This document shows, in pieces, positions 16,675 through 26,094 of a stretch of 33,198 bases of DNA (positions are counted from its first letter, which is position 1; each line of letters begins with the position of its first letter). Location: positions 1-33,198 of the forward strand of contig JANQRV010000159.1 of the NCBI GenBank assembly GCA_028284395.1. Reading direction: 5' to 3'. The DNA is from Saprospiraceae bacterium (GTDB lineage: Bacteria; Bacteroidota; Bacteroidia; Chitinophagales; Saprospiraceae). The translations under genes and the position numbers were made by a program. The notes beneath the pieces were generated by a model. That model was not told where the DNA came from, did no database searches, and worked only from the letters and a program-made list of their open reading frames with translations.

Positions 16675-19047
16675 CTATTCGTTGTTGGAGTCTTTACTGT
16701 CGAGGTGCTTATGGCCGCGGTCGGCCCGATTTGAATTGACCATCCCCGTGCCATACAAACCAAGGTCGAAGGAGCATTCCTTTTCCATACTCTTCATCAC
16801 AAATGCGATGGTATTCTTACCCTTTTTCAAGTACCGTTCAGCATCCTCCAAATACGCGTGGGAGTAGTGCCTTTTTCTACCTCCCTGATGTTTGATTTCG
16901 GTCAACTTGACGCCATTCAGGTAGACTACTGCTTCACTTTTCAGCAGATAATATTTGAGATAAAGCTGATTGGGAAGTTCATTGATGTAAAAGTGCTTTC
17001 TGGCGTAGATGGTCTGTTGAGGATTCCAGCGGTGATGGTCTTTGGATAAGAAGAAATTATTGAAGGAACTGAATGGCCCCATAACGGAAGTCCAATTGGC
17101 ATCTTCAAAATCGGTAGCTGTCCATTGCCCGACAGGGGTTTCCACTGCAATTTTCCAGGATTGAGGCTCATTTTCCGAATCCAATACATACAATCGTCGA
17201 TTCCACATTGGCTGATAGAGAGGTGCGAACCAATCCCTCGTTTGCGCGGGATCCAATTTCAACACTTTCCGGTCATAAGTCATCAACCCATTCACTTCTC
17301 CCTCCACATCGGTGGTCTGAGTATATATCGCTGCCGATAATCCCCATGCCTTCAATCCAATGAGATCTTGAATGATGCTCTTGAATTCGTCAACCAACAC
17401 CGTTTCCTCGCGAAAAGTCAAATAGCCCCAATTGCGTTTGTCCCACCACATATGCCCTTCTACCGGAAGGCCCAGGCCACCAAATTCGCCCAATACGGAC
17501 GCCCGGCGAGCTTCTACCGGTTCCATTCCCGGCCCCGGATAAAGATGCGCATCAATCATGTCTCCTATTCCCCGATCTGCCCACCCGCTAGACGCTATGC
17601 AAAACCTGCTCGGGTCATATTGCTTTACCCAGGTGGCAATTCTTTCGGTATCGTATTGCCCCCAACCTTCATTGAACGGCACCCAGGTAATGATCGAAGG
17701 GAAATGGTGCAATTGATCCATCATTTCTTTAAGCTCCTTTTCGAACTGTTGAGCCGATGCCAAAGGTCGGTCGGCATCATATACATCGGCAGGTTTCACC
17801 CTTAAGTCCCGGAAATAATTGCCATTCGGCATATCCTGCCAAACGAGCATTCCCATTTTGTCGCAGTTGTAATAATAAGAGGCGGGTTCTACTTTAACGT
17901 GTTTTCTGAGCATATTGAAACCAAAGGCTTGCGTCATTTCCACGTCGTACATTAATGCGCTTTCACTCGGTGCAGTGTAAAGTCCGTCGGGCCACCACCC
18001 TTGGTCCAAGAGTCCAAATTGGAAATAAGGTTGATTATTCAAAAGAAGCCGGACATAACCATTCGGATCCTTACCCAAGGCCACCTTTCTCATTCCAAAG
18101 TAAGTGTCGACTTCATCAATTAAAGTCCCTTGCAAGCCTTGAAGCTGAATGACTACCTCATAAAGAAAAGGGTCAGAGGGAGACCAAAGCCTTACATTCG
18201 GAATGTTGATTTCAGTTGCAGCGTAGTGGTCTCCCGGCTCAAAGTCTAGTTGTTGGGTAATGATTTCCTTTTCACCAGCCCTTACGGTTATCTTTCCGAT
18301 GATTTTTTGAGAAACGGGAGGAGTCTTACAACTGAGTTGAATGGTTCCCTTGTCAATATCAGGAGTAATTTTGACGGATTTTAGATGATCCCTTGGCGTT
18401 TCTTCTAACCACACGGTCTGCCAAATTCCGGTGACGGGCGTATACCAAATACCCTGGGGCTCCGACAGTTGCTTTCCTCTAGCCTGGATCCCCTTATCCG
18501 TTGGGTCCCAAACGCGAACGGTTAATTCCTGTATCCCTTTTTTCTTTAAAAAAGGGGTGATATCAAAAGAAAAGGACGTATATCCACCCTTGTGATTCCC
18601 TACCAAGTTTCCATTGACAAATACGGTGGCATCCCAATCAACTGCCCCGAAATGCAATTGGATTCGGTTCCCGTTTTTGGGTATTTTTGCATTAAATGTC
18701 CTTCGATACCAAAGGATTTTTTCTTCCCCAACCGTTTTCTTGACCCCACTTAGCTCGGATTCTACGGCAAAAGGCACCAATATTTTCCCATCATAATTAT
18801 TCGGTGCCACTGAGCCCTTTGCCCGAATAGCATAGTCCCACGGTCCATTTAAATTGGTCCAATTTTGTCGCTTCAATTGAGGTCTTGGATACACATTCCA
18901 AGGCAATTCCTGGGAAACCTGGGAAGCCCACTTAGTAGGTAGAGAATACTTTAAAATATCCTCCTGTTGCGCGCAGCCCAAATTCAAAATAAACGAGCAA
19001 AGTAAAAATGTTAAAACCGTCTTGTACATCAAAATTGCTTTTCTCAA
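16675..19047 (-). CDS. Glycoside hydrolase family 2 lipoprotein
   Basis: This 790-residue protein has a lipobox (LNLGC25) and so is probably anchored in the outer membrane. The sugar-binding jelly-roll domain (about 50-215) carries 'PRPQLKRQNWTNLNGPWDY' and 'FVNGNLVGNHKGGYTSFSFD', both typical GH2 elements. An Ig-like domain (220-320) follows, then the TIM barrel. The barrel has acid/base E460 in 'PFNEGWGQYDTERI' and nucleophile E521 in 'VLGEFGGLGLP'. A C-terminal galactose-binding-like domain (about 640-770) is present. GH2 enzymes remove beta-galactose, beta-mannose, beta-glucuronate or similar residues by retaining hydrolysis. This branch, with NEGWGQ, is common in PULs for algal glycans, though its specificity is open. 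It begins 19 bases after the first sulfatase gene of the operon. Confidence 0.93.
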   Translation of the reverse strand: MRKAILMYKTVLTFLLCSFILNLGCAQQEDILKYSLPTKWASQVSQELPWNVYPRPQLKRQNWTNLNGPWDYAIRAKGSVAPNNYDGKILVPFAVESELSGVKKTVGEEKILWYRRTFNAKIPKNGNRIQLHFGAVDWDATVFVNGNLVGNHKGGYTSFSFDITPFLKKKGIQELTVRVWDPTDKGIQARGKQLSEPQGIWYTPVTGIWQTVWLEETPRDHLKSVKITPDIDKGTIQLSCKTPPVSQKIIGKITVRAGEKEIITQQLDFEPGDHYAATEINIPNVRLWSPSDPFLYEVVIQLQGLQGTLIDEVDTYFGMRKVALGKDPNGYVRLLLNNQPYFQFGLLDQGWWPDGLYTAPSESALMYDVEMTQAFGFNMLRKHVKVEPASYYYNCDKMGMLVWQDMPNGNYFRDLRVKPADVYDADRPLASAQQFEKELKEMMDQLHHFPSIITWVPFNEGWGQYDTERIATWVKQYDPSRFCIASSGWADRGIGDMIDAHLYPGPGMEPVEARRASVLGEFGGLGLPVEGHMWWDKRNWGYLTFREETVLVDEFKSIIQDLIGLKAWGLSAAIYTQTTDVEGEVNGLMTYDRKVLKLDPAQTRDWFAPLYQPMWNRRLYVLDSENEPQSWKIAVETPVGQWTATDFEDANWTSVMGPFSSFNNFFLSKDHHRWNPQQTIYARKHFYINELPNQLYLKYYLLKSEAVVYLNGVKLTEIKHQGGRKRHYSHAYLEDAERYLKKGKNTIAFVMKSMEKECSFDLGLYGTGMVNSNRADRGHKHLDSKDSNNE

Positions 19048-19066
19048 TAAATGAATGAATAACAGG

Positions 19067-20815
19067 TTAATTCGGAGCAGGGATTGCCTGATACCTATGG
19101 GCCAGGGCTTCCCATTCCTTAGCCAAATCGTTTACCTTTTCCGGGTATTGATTTGACAAATCGTTTTGTTCCGTTCGGTCTGTTTGCATGTTGTACAACT
19201 CCCAGTCCTCACCTTTTCTTAACCGAACCAGCTTCCAGGCCCCCTTGCGGATCGCTGCGGCACCAAAATGTTCCCAGAAATAGGTTTCCTGAGTATCACC
19301 GGCGGAAGTATTTTTAATGAGGGGGATCATGCTTTGTCCGGGGATTGGCTTAAGGTCGACCCCATTGAATTGGGAAGGATAAACACTTTCGGCTAAATCC
19401 AGGAAGGTGGGCATCAAATCAACGATGTGAGCTGCTTGTCGTCGGATAGCTCCCTTTTCCATAAGGCCCTGAGGCCAATGAATAATACATGGAGAATTGA
19501 TCCCCCCTTCAAAAACCCTCGCTTTCCAATACCTAAAAGGTGTATTGACTACATGGGCCCAGTTGGGGCCAATACCGGAATGCACAGTCTGAGGTCCGGG
19601 TAAATGATCAGCACTTTTGTCTACTGGAAAATAGACGGTTTCCCCGCTTCGGGTACTGCCTGCCCGGTCGAAACCAGGACCATATTTGGAAGGTCTTTCC
19701 GCACTGGCCCCGTTATCTGAAATAAAAAGGATAAAGGTATTGTCAAGCTCTCCGGTCAATCTCAGTTGATTCATCAGGATGCCAATGCTTTCATCCAACT
19801 CTTCCACCATGGCAGCATGAACCGCCATTGCTCTGGCATCCCAAATGGTATCTTTGTGATTTTTCCAGTCCAATTCTGGAAACATGAAAGGAGTCAGGGG
19901 GGCCGTGGTGCTATCGAACAAGCCGAGGGTCAGCATTCTTTCGTAGCGTTCTTCCCGCAAGGCACGCCAACCATCCCGGTAACGATTTTCATATTTTTTA
20001 ATGGTTGCTTCCGGAGCTTGTAATGGCCAATGGGGAGCGCAATGCGCCACATAAAGGAAAAAGGGGCTGTCCGCCCGGTGAAAAGTGTCGACGTATGCCG
20101 CTGCAGAATCACCCAGTACTTTTGTATAATAAAAACCTTCCGGTACCTTTTCAATAGTCTCCATACCATTGACCAGACTGAAGGGATCGAAATAATCCAC
20201 GACTCCCCAAATGTTACCGAAATAGCGATCGAACCCCTTGGCTAATGGATAAGTGCTGGTATCCGAAAACGGACCGAAATCTGCCTGATGGGCCAGCCAT
20301 TTTAGTTGTTCTTCGTCTTCAGCAGGTTTTAATTTGGGGTTACGGCGGTTGGTAATAGAGACATGCCATTTTCCAACCATACCCGTTTGATATCCGGCTG
20401 CGCGCATTAATTCGGCAATGGTAGCGGTGTTATCGTCAAGGGTGCCTTGATATCCCTCCAAACCTTGATCAATGGTCATCCTTCCGATCCCAGCCTGATG
20501 GGAGTACAATCCGGTCAGCATCGAGGCCCTGGTAGGACAGCATCTGCCCGCATTGTAAAAAGAGGTGAACCGCAAACCATTTTGGGCAAGTCGATCCAGG
20601 TTTGGAGTCGAAATTTCTCCGCCGTAACAGCCGAGATCGGAATACCCCAAATCGTCAGCCATGATGAGAACAATGTTTGGACGTTGGTCTTTATTTTCCC
20701 GTTCGGCAAGACGATCCTCTGGGTAAAAATGTTTTTTTCCTCCCAAAAAGCCAATGGTCAACACCACGAACAGAATGAACAAAAACCAATATATTCTACG
20801 TCTTGATTGAGCCAT
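19067..20815 (-). CDS. Arylsulfatase of S1_4 type, first gene of the PUL operon
   Basis: This 582-residue type I sulfatase follows an N-terminal signal anchor (residues 7-25, preceded by RRR). Metal residues D54-D55 lie in 'MADDLGYSDLGCYGGEI', and the formylglycine motif is C92-C-P-T-R96 in 'GRCCPTRASMLTGLYSHQAG'. That double Cys and 'HQAGIGRMT' are characteristic of the AtsA-like S1_4 branch. 'GMVGKWHVS' and 'FISDNGASAERPS' complete the site. It should cleave a sulfate ester in the periplasm. Being first in the operon, it directly follows the shared control region and faces the regulator gene divergently, with 23 bases between it and the longest possible regulator frame. Substrate position (2-, 3-, 4- or 6-O-sulfate) cannot be read. 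Confidence 0.93.
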   Translation of the reverse strand: MAQSRRRIYWFLFILFVVLTIGFLGGKKHFYPEDRLAERENKDQRPNIVLIMADDLGYSDLGCYGGEISTPNLDRLAQNGLRFTSFYNAGRCCPTRASMLTGLYSHQAGIGRMTIDQGLEGYQGTLDDNTATIAELMRAAGYQTGMVGKWHVSITNRRNPKLKPAEDEEQLKWLAHQADFGPFSDTSTYPLAKGFDRYFGNIWGVVDYFDPFSLVNGMETIEKVPEGFYYTKVLGDSAAAYVDTFHRADSPFFLYVAHCAPHWPLQAPEATIKKYENRYRDGWRALREERYERMLTLGLFDSTTAPLTPFMFPELDWKNHKDTIWDARAMAVHAAMVEELDESIGILMNQLRLTGELDNTFILFISDNGASAERPSKYGPGFDRAGSTRSGETVYFPVDKSADHLPGPQTVHSGIGPNWAHVVNTPFRYWKARVFEGGINSPCIIHWPQGLMEKGAIRRQAAHIVDLMPTFLDLAESVYPSQFNGVDLKPIPGQSMIPLIKNTSAGDTQETYFWEHFGAAAIRKGAWKLVRLRKGEDWELYNMQTDRTEQNDLSNQYPEKVNDLAKEWEALAHRYQAIPAPN

Positions 20816-20850
20816 TTTAAAATATTATTCCGACTATTGTGTTATATATC

Positions 20851-20885
20851 CAAAAATGTACTGATCAAAATATGAAGTATCTTCA
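20851..20885 (-). promoter_or_regulatory. Candidate -7 box and short palindrome upstream of the PUL operon
   Basis: On the minus strand, 20860-20851 reads TACATTTTTG, close to the TAnnTTTG -7 consensus with extra T residues. It lies 35 bases before the first sulfatase start. A perfect palindrome TGAAG-TAT-CTTCA lies at 20873-20885, immediately upstream. It is 13 bases long, with 5-base arms. No well-spaced -33 box is seen, as is common at activator-dependent promoters. Function is inference. Confidence 0.35.
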
Positions 20886-20926
20886 CAAAAGGCTTGTATT
20901 TTTGTCCAAAAGGATGGTGTTTTTGT
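20886..20926. promoter_or_regulatory. Tandem 20-base direct repeats with 21-base period, candidate AraC-type operator
   Basis: The copies 20886-20905 and 20907-20926 share 17 of 20 bases, in the form CAAAAGG-N6-TTTTTGT. They are offset by 21 bases, two helical turns. AraC-family activators bind paired direct half-sites at that spacing, and the divergent regulator ends in an AraC domain. The repeats lie 71-111 bases before the sulfatase start codon and just upstream of the candidate -7 box. If the regulator starts upstream, they would instead encode the heptads KRLVFLS and KRMVFLF. Confidence 0.4.
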
Positions 20927-23900
20927 TTAAAAAGAATGCCCGCAATTTTTTTTTGCATAAAAGTCCAAATCCTCTTGGTCAGATCTACCAGCAATCATTT
21001 TCGGCCATCCTTTTTGTGTTGAGCATTTCTTTTCATATCGGAACGGCACAAGACTATGAATTCAAAAAAATTACGACCAAGGATGGGTTATCGCACAGTA
21101 CTGTTTACGCTATTGCTCAGGATCACAACGGGTTTATCTGGATTGGTACCAGAGAAGGCTTGAATCGCTTTGATAGCTATGAGATAAAATCCTATTACGT
21201 TGAGGGCAAGTCTCCCGATTTGCCTTCCAACGAAATCAGGTCTTTGTTAGCGGCAGGGGAGCAACTTTTTGTCGGAACGCAGCACGGCTTGTCCATTTAT
21301 CATCAGGATTCAGATAGATTTGGCCCATTTTATTCAGGGGACTCTATCAACGTCCCCGTACGAGCACTATACGAGGCAAGTAATGGGAAAATTCTGATCG
21401 GCACGGGTAACGGTCTTTATGTCTTGGATACCAACAGGGTCGCAACTCAGATTATTAGAAACATCAATATTGAAACATTAGGAGAGTACAAGAAAAATGT
21501 ATTCTGGGTTATGACTCATGGAAGTATTTATTTAGTGAATGAATTTGGGGAAACCATTAAGGCTTATCGTCATTCGCGGGCAAACGGCGACAATAATACA
21601 TCTCGGTGCCTGTTTACAGATAGTCATCAAAGAGTTTGGCTTGGAACGACCAATGGGCTATTCCAGTTTGACAACGAAAGGGATCAATTTATCGAAACCG
21701 AGCTCCCCCTGAAGCATCAACCTTTTATCAGAAGTATTGCTGAGGATGAACAAAAGCGCCTTTGGTTGGGTACGGAGACAGGCTTGTACATCTATGCCCC
21801 AAGTACCAAGAAATTAATCCATTATGATCAATCTTTTTCGAAGGCGCCCAATGCTTTATCCGATCGGGCCATTTATAAAGTCTTTTTCAGCAAAGAAAAT
21901 ATGGTTTGGATCGGAACTTACTTTGGTGGGGTCAATATCGCCAAATTGAAATCGGGGGGATTTAAGAAATTACAGGCAGGAAAAGCATTAAGTGGAAAAG
22001 CCGTTAGTGAAATAACTCAAGATAGTCGTGGTAAACTATGGATAGGCACCGAAGACGGAGGAATAAGCATTTGGGATAAAAAATCGGGTACCTTCGATTA
22101 CTTAAATGAAGCCAATGGACTCTCTTCCAATAACATTCATGCCATTTGTGAAGACAGTCATCAAAACATTTGGATTGGGACCTTTTTTGGCGGACTCAAT
22201 CGTTATGATCCTTCCACAGGAAGCATAAAATCCTACACAAAATCAATTGACGACCCCCATTCCATATCCAATAATTATGTCTATGCCATTGAGGAAGATA
22301 AGGCCGGTGTTCTTTGGATTGGCACACAGCGGGGACTCAACAGGTATCAGAGGGAAACCGATGATTTCAGCTCATTCCTTCCCCAAACTTTTCGTAACAA
22401 ATTCATTTACGATATTCATGCCGATGATTTTGGTAAAATATGGGTCGGCACCCGCTTTCGCGGTATTTATTGTTATGACCAACAGTCCGGTCAACTGGAT
22501 CATTTCGATTCGGCCACGCACTCAATTAGTAGTGATCAGATCATTAGTATCACAGAAGATGAAAATCATAACCTGTGGTTCGGCACCCTGGAGGGCGGCG
22601 CAATTTACTGGAATAGAGAAACAAATACATTCCAGAATATTACTTCGAAAATGGGATTACCGAATAATAATGTATATGGCATAATCAGCACTGCCCCATC
22701 GACCGCATGGATGAGTACCAATAAGGGATTGTGCAGATACGATCCACAACGTGGAAAAATTTCCATCTTCAATACTTCCGACGGGCTTACCACCAATCAA
22801 TTTAATTTCAAATCTTATTTCAAAGATCACGAAGGAAACCTTTATTTTGGTTCCGTAGCGGGCTTAAATTATTTCCATCCAGATAGTACACTGCTTCCCA
22901 AAGGAACCGACCACGTATTTCTCACTGATTTTAAGTTATTCAACAAATCCGTACCGATCAAAGAAAATGGAATTCTTGACCGGCAGATCAACCAAACTAC
23001 ACAGATTACCTTACCACACAAAGAAAATGTCATCACTTTTGAATTCGTAAACATCAACCACTCTGCTGACGGAATCAACCGATATACCTGCTACCTTGAA
23101 AACTTTGAAAAAAACTGGAATGAAATCGGAAATAAGCGTTCGGCTACTTATACCAACCTCTCTCCCGGTCAATACACTTTCCGTGTAAAATCGAATGATT
23201 CTGCGGAGCGTACGGTCCAATTACACATCACTCCCCCTTTTTGGAGAAGCAATTGGGCCATTGCCCTTTATGCGTTGATGGTCTCCTCTCTAATTGTGAT
23301 CTATTTGCTTTTCACTAGGTTTTTAAACAGACAAAGATTGGCTGTTCAGGTTGAAAAAATGGAGAAAGAAAAGATAAGGATCATCAACCAGAACAAACTG
23401 GATTTTTTCACCTTCATTTCGCACGAATTCAAACATCCGATATCCCTGATCATTGCCTCCCTGGAAAAGTTTTTCCAACATAACCTACATAAGATATCGG
23501 CCAGCGATGAGGTCAACTCCATTAAAAGAAATGCGAAGCGACTACAAGAGTTGGTCAATCAACTAATTGAGTTCAGGAGCATAGAAGAAAAGCACGCTTC
23601 CTTACATCTTAGCAAAGGAGATTTAGTCGGTTTTACAAGAAACATTTTACAATCATTTAAACCGGTCCTGGAAGACAGGAAGATTGGTTTTTCTTTCGAA
23701 AGTACCTCCAGCGTTTTCCATTGTTATTTTGATCCGGATAAAATGGAGAAAATCAATGCCAATGTATTATCCAGTCTCGTAAACAAAATCGAAACGGGTG
23801 GCCAGATTCAATTTTCCATGGATTTTTCTAAATCTCCGGAAGAAGATAAAATGGAAGTTCAATTTCGCTATTCGGTCACAAACATTGACCTACATACTTA

Positions 23901-24888
23901 TCAGGAGGAATTTGATAAGCAGGAGATTTTTGAAATTGGATGGAATTTAGTGCGCAGCCTGGTCCTCTTCTTAAAAGGTAAAATGCAAATTCAGAATTTA
24001 GGTGATGGAGGAGCAATTTTGATTCAGATCCCCATTGCCTTAAAAGGCCAATCAACTGATTTAGAAACCATTACAAAAAAAAGAGATTTCTTCATTGAGA
24101 AAAATGAAACCGTCAAACCCAGTGATTATCCAAAGCAGGACTTCACCATTATGATCCTGGAGCAGGACCGGGAATTGCTTTATTTCCTGACCAAACACTT
24201 CTCGGGGCAATACAAAGTTCTAGCGGTCAGGTCCAAGCGGGAAGCCCAGGAAAAATTGAATCGTCATATCCCGGATCTCATTTTAGCGGATACCTTTCAC
24301 AACAACAATGAAGGCATCGAATTATGTAAAACCCTTAAATCAGACCCCCAGACGGTTCATGTTCCATTCATAGTTTTGACCATACAAACCAGCGAGCAGA
24401 AAAAATTGGAAGCCCTGCGGGCGGGAGCTGAGATGTTCCTGACCAAACCGTTCCACTTAAAAAAATTGGAATTGATCATCCAAAATACGCTCAAATCCAG
24501 GATGCATCTGCAAAACCAATTTGCTGCCCTTACGATCAATCACCGCGACATCAACAATCTAAGTAACCAAGACCAGAAATTCCTGAGAATGGTAACTGAA
24601 ACGATACAGCAAAATTATCATCGCTCTGATTTTTCTATCCCGGAACTCGCCAAAAAACTGGACATCAGTAGGTCCCTTCTTCATCTTAAAATGAAAAAAA
24701 TAACCAATGCCAGTACCTCGGATTTTATCCTGGAAATTCGTATGAAACAGGCCTGCGAATTACTAAAAGGAGGAATGATTATCCGGGAAGTAGCCGACAA
24801 AGTCGGCTATAATGACCCTAGTTACTTTAGCAAAGCCTTCAAAAAAAAGTTTGGAATCAGTCCGGGAAAGTTTGTGTTTACCCATTGA
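20914..24888 (+). CDS. Hybrid two-component system regulator (HTCS) with degenerate kinase ATPase domain
   Basis: The frame is open from an ATG at 20839. ATGs at 20872 and 20914 are later choices; I prefer 20914 because it gives the shortest stretch before the signal peptide (…SFHIGTAQ). Residue numbers count from 20839. Residues 75-690 are two-component propeller repeats (many 'IWIGT..GL' units). Residues about 735-800 are a Y_Y_Y domain, 802-826 a membrane segment, and 850-915 HisKA with H862 (FISHEFKHPI). The ATPase region (930-1065) lacks the N-box Asn (S979) and shows no DxGxG or GxGxG box. The receiver (1101-1220) keeps D1151, T1181 and K1203. An AraC helix-turn-helix follows (1245-1349). 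It should sense a periplasmic glycan fragment and activate the divergent PUL operon. The ATPase loss makes ordinary phosphorelay doubtful. Confidence 0.95.
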   Translation: MVFLFKKNARNFFLHKSPNPLGQIYQQSFSAILFVLSISFHIGTAQDYEFKKITTKDGLSHSTVYAIAQDHNGFIWIGTREGLNRFDSYEIKSYYVEGKSPDLPSNEIRSLLAAGEQLFVGTQHGLSIYHQDSDRFGPFYSGDSINVPVRALYEASNGKILIGTGNGLYVLDTNRVATQIIRNINIETLGEYKKNVFWVMTHGSIYLVNEFGETIKAYRHSRANGDNNTSRCLFTDSHQRVWLGTTNGLFQFDNERDQFIETELPLKHQPFIRSIAEDEQKRLWLGTETGLYIYAPSTKKLIHYDQSFSKAPNALSDRAIYKVFFSKENMVWIGTYFGGVNIAKLKSGGFKKLQAGKALSGKAVSEITQDSRGKLWIGTEDGGISIWDKKSGTFDYLNEANGLSSNNIHAICEDSHQNIWIGTFFGGLNRYDPSTGSIKSYTKSIDDPHSISNNYVYAIEEDKAGVLWIGTQRGLNRYQRETDDFSSFLPQTFRNKFIYDIHADDFGKIWVGTRFRGIYCYDQQSGQLDHFDSATHSISSDQIISITEDENHNLWFGTLEGGAIYWNRETNTFQNITSKMGLPNNNVYGIISTAPSTAWMSTNKGLCRYDPQRGKISIFNTSDGLTTNQFNFKSYFKDHEGNLYFGSVAGLNYFHPDSTLLPKGTDHVFLTDFKLFNKSVPIKENGILDRQINQTTQITLPHKENVITFEFVNINHSADGINRYTCYLENFEKNWNEIGNKRSATYTNLSPGQYTFRVKSNDSAERTVQLHITPPFWRSNWAIALYALMVSSLIVIYLLFTRFLNRQRLAVQVEKMEKEKIRIINQNKLDFFTFISHEFKHPISLIIASLEKFFQHNLHKISASDEVNSIKRNAKRLQELVNQLIEFRSIEEKHASLHLSKGDLVGFTRNILQSFKPVLEDRKIGFSFESTSSVFHCYFDPDKMEKINANVLSSLVNKIETGGQIQFSMDFSKSPEEDKMEVQFRYSVTNIDLHTYQEEFDKQEIFEIGWNLVRSLVLFLKGKMQIQNLGDGGAILIQIPIALKGQSTDLETITKKRDFFIEKNETVKPSDYPKQDFTIMILEQDRELLYFLTKHFSGQYKVLAVRSKREAQEKLNRHIPDLILADTFHNNNEGIELCKTLKSDPQTVHVPFIVLTIQTSEQKKLEALRAGAEMFLTKPFHLKKLELIIQNTLKSRMHLQNQFAALTINHRDINNLSNQDQKFLRMVTETIQQNYHRSDFSIPELAKKLDISRSLLHLKMKKITNASTSDFILEIRMKQACELLKGGMIIREVADKVGYNDPSYFSKAFKKKFGISPGKFVFTH

Positions 24889-25164
24889 ACTTCAGGGCTG
24901 CAATACCATAAATATCCGATTTAAGTAATTCGTCGACATCTGACACTTCCTGAATAGATCTACGTAGAGGTGATGATTCACTCCAGTCCATTTTTCAAAA
25001 CTCCGAATTCCAATTTGAGTTAATGTTAATCACGGAAAAAAAATCAATTGCCCAGCTTTCCACAAGTCAAAATTGACACTTACTTAACCTAAACCATGAA
25101 GCAAAATCATGGATATTAATCTATTTTTGAACAACTTCAATAACTGTTATTCAATCTTAGTTTG

Positions 25165-26088
25165 ATGAAAGTCAAATTTTTACTTTCCTTTTGCTTTGGA
25201 TGTTTTTTGAGCGAACTCCCGGCTCAAGAAGCCATCAGCCAACCGGATACCTTTTCCTTCATTTTTATGACGGATATTCATCTTCAACCCGAACGAGGAG
25301 CTGCAATGGCTTTTAAAAAAGCGATCGAAAAATCCAATTCGCTGAATGCGGATTTTGTAATTACCGGGGGTGACTTAGTTTACGATGTTCTAAGAGGCAA
25401 TTTTGAACGATCGGACTCTTTATTTCGATTGTATAAAGAGATGATAAAGGGTTTCGACATACCGATCTACCACTGTATCGGGAACCATGAATTATTTGGT
25501 ATTTATAAGGAAAGCGATGTCGACTCTACTCATGCTGATTTTAAATTCGGTATGTTCGAACGCCATCTGGGGGATACCTACTATTCATTCGATCACAAGG
25601 GCTGGCATTTCATTGTACTAAACTCCATCGAAGAAAAAAACCAACGGTACATAGGATTAATCAACGAGCCTCAAATGGAATGGCTAAAAGCCGACCTAAA
25701 AAAAGTGCATCCCGCTACCCCAATTGCCATTGCTTTACACATTCCATTGGTATCTACCTACCATCAAGTATATCCTAAACACCCAATTGATGCAGTGCCC
25801 AACGAGTTGTGGATTTACAACAGGAAGGAAGTGCTCGATTTGTTCAAACCCTACAACCTAAAACTTGTTTTACAAGGCCATATGCATTGGATTGAAGATC
25901 TAAATATTCAAAATAAGACCAGGTTCATTACCGGTGGGTCTATTGCCGGAAGGCCCTCCTGGCGAAGGAGATTGGATAGCGGCGATGGAGTTTATTATGA
26001 CGAAGAGGGGTTTATGTTTTTTCACGTCAAAGGAGAGACCTTCACGTGGGAATACATCGATATTAATTGGGAGTCAAGAGAAGAATAA
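25165..26088 (+). CDS. Exported calcineurin-like metallophosphoesterase
   Basis: This 307-residue protein begins at ATG 25165; a TTG directly before it is a less likely start. A signal peptide (to about residue 21, LPAQ) precedes a metallophosphoesterase domain with all metal motifs: D37-x-H39 (MTDIH), G-G-D70, G-N-H108-E (106-109), 'ALHIPL' and 'GHMHW'. It probably hydrolyses a phosphate mono- or diester in the periplasm. The substrate is unknown. It follows the PUL regulator on the same strand after 276 bases. That gap holds a weak hairpin (CCATGA/TCATGG near 25092-25111) and no gene, so membership of the PUL is possible but not shown. It converges on the DUF1801 gene with 6 bases between stops. 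Confidence 0.9.
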   Translation: MKVKFLLSFCFGCFLSELPAQEAISQPDTFSFIFMTDIHLQPERGAAMAFKKAIEKSNSLNADFVITGGDLVYDVLRGNFERSDSLFRLYKEMIKGFDIPIYHCIGNHELFGIYKESDVDSTHADFKFGMFERHLGDTYYSFDHKGWHFIVLNSIEEKNQRYIGLINEPQMEWLKADLKKVHPATPIAIALHIPLVSTYHQVYPKHPIDAVPNELWIYNRKEVLDLFKPYNLKLVLQGHMHWIEDLNIQNKTRFITGGSIAGRPSWRRRLDSGDGVYYDEEGFMFFHVKGETFTWEYIDINWESREE

Positions 26089-26094
26089 TGATTA

